Shown one piece after another: positions 40,801 to 42,787 of a stretch of DNA of 42,787 bases (positions are counted from its first letter, which is position 1; the number at the start of each line of letters is the position of its first letter). The position numbers and the translations under genes are program-made. The DNA is from a virus, in IMG/VR virus record IMGVR_UViG_3300037189_011503, positions 1 through 42,787 of that record; one strand, given 5' to 3'. Below the pieces are notes generated by a model. The model was not told the DNA's origin and ran no database searches. It saw nothing but the letters and a program-made list of their open reading frames with translations.

Positions 40801-42787
40801 ATCACGGCGGCGGACGAGAAGACGCATTACCGCGACATGACGGTCAGCGAGTTTATGACGCTGCGCGACACGGTCGAGAACATCGCGACGGTGGGCCGGA
40901 CGAAAAACCGGCTGCTGCGCGATGCGGCGGAGCGCGACCTTAACCGGACGGCAACGCTGGTCAGCGATGCGATCCTAGCCAATGTCAAGACGGTGGCGCG
41001 GCGCAGCCGGGAGTCGATCGAGAAGGGCGTGACCTATGGCATGACCCAGTTCAAGGATCAGTTCTTCGCCTCGCACCGCAAGATCGAGAGCCTAGTGCGC
41101 GAGTTCGACGGGTTCCAGAATCTCGGGCCGGTGTGGCGGGCCCTGTTCAAGCCCTTGCAGGATGCGCAGAACCTCGAGACCCGCATGTCTATCGATGCGG
41201 CGGAGGCGATCCGCAAGCTGTTCGAGCAATACCCAAAGGACGCGCGCCGCACTTGGCGGACCAAGACGACCTATTACCCGGAGATTGGCCAGAGCCTGAG
41301 CAAGGCGACGGTGATGTCGCTCGCGCTGAATTGGGGCAACGAGGGCAACCGCGAGGCGATACGTAAGGGGTTCAAGTGGTCGGACGATCAGGTGAGGGCG
41401 GTGCTGAACCAGACCTTGACCGAGAGCGATTGGCAGTTCGTGCAGGCGACCTGGGATTACATCGACTCCTTCTGGCCCCAGCTTGCCGCGCTTGAGAAGC
41501 GGGTGAAGGGCATTGAGCCGGTGAAGGTCGAGGCAAGCCCGGTGCGCACGCCGTTCGGGGAATTGCGTGGCGGCTATTACCCGCTCAAGTATGACCCCGA
41601 CCTGTCGGAGAGGGCTTTCTCGTTCCAGGTGGACAAGATGGCGCAGAACCTCATGTCGGGCGCTGTGGCCAAGGCATCGACCCGGGCAGGCGCTGCGCTT
41701 GAGCGTGTCGGCTCGGGTGGCATGCCGGTGCGGCTTGAGCTCGATGTGATGTTCGAGCATGTGGCTGAGCTCATCCACGACATCAGCCACCGCGAGTCGA
41801 TCCTTGACGTGATGCGCCTGATCGAGCATCCCGAGGTCAAGGGCGCGGTTCTGGAGACCAAAGGGCCGCAGTTCCACCGCGCCATGAAGGATTGGGTGCG
41901 GGACGTGGCGGCGGGCGATGTGCCGGCCCTGACCTGGTTCGACAAGGTGGTGCAGCACCTGCGCGGCGGCATGTCGATCGCGGCGATGGGCTGGAAGCTA
42001 ACGACCGCGCTGGTCCAGGTGACGGGCTTCCTTCAGTCGGCGGCCATGGTTCCCAAGGGGCAGCTACTGAAATCGGTGGCGGGCTTCTACAGCAACCCCC
42101 TTACCATGTCGCGCAAGGTGGATTTTGTCTTCGAGCGATCGGTCGAGATGCGCACGCGGTCCAAGAGCCTTGACCGGGACATCCGCGATGCGCTGCGCAA
42201 GCTCGGCCCTGAAGGCAAGAGGGATGCCGTCAAGCGGTCGTTTTTCTACTTGACCGGGCTCATGGACATGGGGGTCGCGGTCCCGACCTGGCTGGCGTCT
42301 TATGAGGTCGGCATGGATGAATTCCAGGGGGACGAGGCCAAGGCGATCGAGTACGCCGATCAGGTGGTTCGCACCACGCAGAGCTCGGGCTTGCAGAAGG
42401 ATCTGGCCAGCATTCAACGGGGCGACCCGCGCATGAAGATGTTCACGGCGTTCTATTCCTATTTTTCCGCCACCTATAACCTTATGGTTGAGCAGGGGCG
42501 GGGCTTCCGTGGCGCAAAGGACATGCCGCGGTTCGTGGCGAATATGGCGCTGCTGACCATTCTACCGGCGGTCCTGTCTGAGCTTCTGATGGGCAGGGGG
42601 CCGGACGAGGACAAAGAGGAAGATTGGCTAACCTGGGCCGGGAAAAAAAGTCTGATGTTTGCCCTGACCGGCTTCGTTGGGGTGCGTGATATCGTGAACG
42701 CCATGGGCAGCGATTTTGGTTATGCGGGCAGCCCGGTCGGCTCGGCGGCCGAAAGCATGGTAAGGCTGGGTAAGCAGATCGCCCAAG
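34816..42787 (+). CDS. Giant polyvalent internal virion protein, 2715 residues on the circle, C-terminus at 1-263
   Basis: The frame is open from ATG 34816 to the window end and closes at 263. It probably is ejected with the DNA, like other podoviral giant proteins. Parts seen: N-terminal helical and weakly hydrophobic region (~130-360); a JAB/MPN-like module with H919-N-H921, S928 and D931, the His-to-Ser gap one residue shorter than usual; an ADP-ribosyltransferase-like module (W1123-H-G-S, then GWGLYFA at 1148-1154); a zincin-like module H1468-E-x-x-H1472 with Glu1524 as possible third ligand; long helical regions; and a conserved C-terminal part near 2540 (MKMFTAFYSYFSATYN), like LPD38-type polyvalent domains. 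These enzymes may disable host defences. Between 37955 and 38137 this frame has atypical codons; see the overlapping ORF. Confidence 0.88.
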   Translation, partial: MSDVFGAAATRLKSELQQGADVRPPTENDLASAARRVRQEQDAARLRESATAAQGSNPDTAARALRLGQETGLPPAVVERNMPEVERQAELSRIEGVSYDEYMANYFANAENYRIARDDIDTLGGISKALRFTGNIARAVPGGAVGGAGSAVSGAGSFYDALTRNYVGRPIDAAMGALGLGSLQDYNREVPWWMVPSEIFRRGGGAIKEIGRAIDPPVAEQNIATDIAGGVGQLGFQIAAAIVSGGTVTLPMLLAQGADQQAERLERQGKYGTAQGDAAIIAGSAVTGLTEKLGLDFIMRKLPQAARDGIMRRLQDVAVSAGAEAAQEVIEGILQNVVEYAFYNPDAEIFQDFSREAIAAGGAAAIVRSILLAASGGRASARRREDGERAVQESEALKQVNALAEESKLRERNPDKFREFVRGLVEPDRSVEIDAETAVTLFQSEPDLTQFLSPEEAERVAGEVALAREIGSDVRMPLGTFVSAFVGHPQFDTLAENVRLTEDGPTAREASMTPERLEREVGLLREEVGTVARQQEATRQIYDDIFAKLKAAGQDDLSSTKYAAIFTARLRTRAERLGRDALELYAENAPIIQRQFQGPRIRLARLGVPAEPEYVSKVMPSGLKRTLEDARKGVKLRTRSMTSFLVSLGGMRDDGGELKAIMGSYRAMPGLVNNQTRRRTPDGRGWMGGMALDMAHIAAIEEGYMSEDSTLDEFLEVLSDDVNKRVINYGANEDFEGQERQSAAQELERELEALGMSVRDPDDKIAQALGIDPEMATATLEDLEALDRMRFRGAEAPALGPAEDPNTRTLDQGAIPDPRETLRQYSGGTSVTQDGFLDLSDQADDLLDAVRDAQSTSMAEKVADDWVVARGKKTNLEHLVAFDRDGGLIAVGRGEKHRVSFPRTILKAGFDKAIGYATHNHPGNGGFSVADLGASIEYGTDITAMGHGGAIVSGRAGPTLMGKDLPIGFAGNVTAEVEAPVRAYIQGLVNEGRISVNQAIMAHSHVVDIFRHRYGLIDLRSNGLQFITNAGFDIEAIIRAVDERVADVLVRNKLNVPAVRDFAGDQAPGGSFRPEPGRGRAVGVPQGNSAGARRSGRNLPGTDPRQLALLEGGDGRILNQPVWHGSPHVFDRFSLSKIGTGEGAQAFGWGLYFASSEAVARSYRDALSTRTPLYKGKPLGEVDIADELQFAIISNIMNYGDDPFSAADRFFKNMPSQELLEMGVTPYSWAEVRAARDAVSKDFSFDKSDGRLYKVDIPEDNEYLLWDRPLSEQPEGVREKIKGLLRSDLTEDDKALYELLDGLSADFDEAVDFAMEQTGQVFYRQLSARLKGDKAASLALHDAGIPGLKYLDGSTRATADGEILGVENRDGQWFARIKKYGNALIAGAPTDIITKSKGYKTEEEARAWAEGQIKAGSFNYVLFDENRVAIMEFFQRQETGPRGSIQFLPNGQTIINLTEKADLSTFLHEMSHGWLEEMKADAQSPGAPAQIVEDWQRIAAYLGIDPGVDFIPTEAHETFARTGEAYFMEGKAPSLELSGAFERFKAWMVRIYRTLTELRVPINDEIRGVFDRMLATDDEIEAAKNQFKFQGLFALAKDAGMTDAEFRKYQDLAAKARLQAEQQVLAMLQADERKAQREEYREAREGITAEVEAQVRSEPVYQAITMLAKGEMPDGTTLDTPMKLDRAMLREAYGRRIANVLPRGVTGDKGVSPDLVAPMFGFTSGDEMIQAMRAAPSQAREVQRRVQERLKEQFPNPVDDGRAAEEAIAALHNDAQMQVLEAEFKALQRLGAGKLVDAAVRRSAGQGEQAADATGPEARAEAAMGAQRRASEARLGREKVRVAVDSLRADRKAIERAADAVIGETKVNDLLNTQKWRRAERASANAVIDAVAGRDWPAAAWHQRQRIINAHMVRRSMEARKDIEKAIARFDKYMSRKPGPIDPDYLDKVRTILGAYQFGPQLSDRRRTLLEMKALLSWRDALAEDEQARLDIPAEITAADEKTHYRDMTVSEFMTLRDTVENIATVGRTKNRLLRDAAERDLNRTATLVSDAILANVKTVARRSRESIEKGVTYGMTQFKDQFFASHRKIESLVREFDGFQNLGPVWRALFKPLQDAQNLETRMSIDAAEAIRKLFEQYPKDARRTWRTKTTYYPEIGQSLSKATVMSLALNWGNEGNREAIRKGFKWSDDQVRAVLNQTLTESDWQFVQATWDYIDSFWPQLAALEKRVKGIEPVKVEASPVRTPFGELRGGYYPLKYDPDLSERAFSFQVDKMAQNLMSGAVAKASTRAGAALERVGSGGMPVRLELDVMFEHVAELIHDISHRESILDVMRLIEHPEVKGAVLETKGPQFHRAMKDWVRDVAAGDVPALTWFDKVVQHLRGGMSIAAMGWKLTTALVQVTGFLQSAAMVPKGQLLKSVAGFYSNPLTMSRKVDFVFERSVEMRTRSKSLDRDIRDALRKLGPEGKRDAVKRSFFYLTGLMDMGVAVPTWLASYEVGMDEFQGDEAKAIEYADQVVRTTQSSGLQKDLASIQRGDPRMKMFTAFYSYFSATYNLMVEQGRGFRGAKDMPRFVANMALLTILPAVLSELLMGRGPDEDKEEDWLTWAGKKSLMFALTGFVGVRDIVNAMGSDFGYAGSPVGSAAESMVRLGKQIAQ
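37955..38137 (+). CDS. Out-of-frame 60-residue ORF inside the giant gene
   Basis: An ATG with AAAGGG 6 bp upstream opens a 60-codon frame that is +1 to the giant frame. The product looks like a real soluble helical protein (SLYEINSTSPLSEILQEIKR, then NRGEVEQLAYLKAIAQERDG). About three quarters of its codons end in G or C, while in the giant frame over the same bases only about 40% do, giving an unusual Gly/Arg/Pro-rich linker. So this frame is, or was, the selected one. It may be an overprinted gene, a remnant of a separate gene between two modules that later fused, or a pair of compensating frameshifts. Function unknown; a position between JAB and ADP-ribosyltransferase modules would suit an immunity or regulator role, which is speculative. 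Confidence 0.5.
   Translation: MSLYEINSTSPLSEILQEIKRLEALSDPNRGEVEQLAYLKAIAQERDGQEEIYREPTPAS
42701..42787. repeat. Terminal direct repeat, right copy
   Basis: Identical to 1-87. The ends coincide inside the giant gene and the frame is kept across the join, so this is overlap of a closed circle of 42,700 bp. Confidence 0.95.

Noticed and set aside
38965-40827. 620-codon open frame on the minus strand opposite the giant gene
   Set aside because: Very rich in Arg/Leu/His and without motifs; it is a mirror frame of GC-rich coding sequence, while the plus frame has recognisable modules.

Overview
The window is a complete or nearly complete temperate podovirus-type phage genome. Its first 87 bases are identical to its last 87 (1-87 = 42701-42787), and one reading frame runs through that junction. 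The sequence is therefore a circular or circularly permuted molecule of 42,700 bp cut open inside a gene. Base composition is GC-rich with strong third-position GC. The capsid module (portal, Bbp19-like, scaffold, capsid, Bbp16-like) resembles Bordetella phage BPP-1-type podoviruses. A GC-rich proteobacterial host, possibly alphaproteobacterial, is an inference only.

Layout. 1-4918 (+): the C-terminus of the giant internal protein, then a tailspike, an accessory tail protein, and a lysis set of small coiled-coil/membrane protein, peptidoglycan hydrolase, and overlapping inner and outer spanins. 5028-12268 (-): tyrosine integrase, AlpA/Xis-like regulator, small ORFs, RecT annealing protein, YqaJ exonuclease, VRR-NUC nuclease, superfamily 2 helicase, DNA methyltransferase and a Cro/YdaS-like regulator. 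Two tiny membrane proteins are wedged between these genes. 12269-12411: divergent control region. 12412-12981 (+): CI-like repressor whose S24-like domain lacks the catalytic serine. 12978-17155 (-): primase-helicase, a two-HTH regulator and three unknown genes. 17156-17534: the only gene-free stretch longer than 300 bp, AT-rich with repeats, a candidate replication origin and leftward promoter. 17535-42787 and on to 263 (+): ParB-methyltransferase fusion, terminase, portal, scaffold, capsid, cement, T7-like tail adaptor and nozzle, gp13-, gp14- and gp16-like internal virion proteins, and a 2715-residue polyvalent protein.

Regulation. A 17-bp dyad, GTTG-N9-CAAC, recurs in intergenic DNA. It occurs twice between the cro-like gene and the repressor (one copy degenerate), once on the -10 element of each of two near-identical leftward promoters (before the recombination genes and before the replication genes), and once just upstream of a promoter before the portal operon. 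This looks like a repressor regulon reaching early and late genes. A second motif, TTGNNNTAATCCCAA, occurs three times.

Most unusual. (1) A 60-codon ORF with its own ribosome binding site and strong GC3 lies out of frame inside the giant gene, between its JAB-like and ADP-ribosyltransferase-like domains; there the giant frame has poor codon character. (2) The shared operator set. (3) Two previously unremarkable-looking 31- and 34-residue membrane proteins that are translationally coupled to exonuclease and helicase genes. Functions are inferred by reading motifs; no database search was possible.
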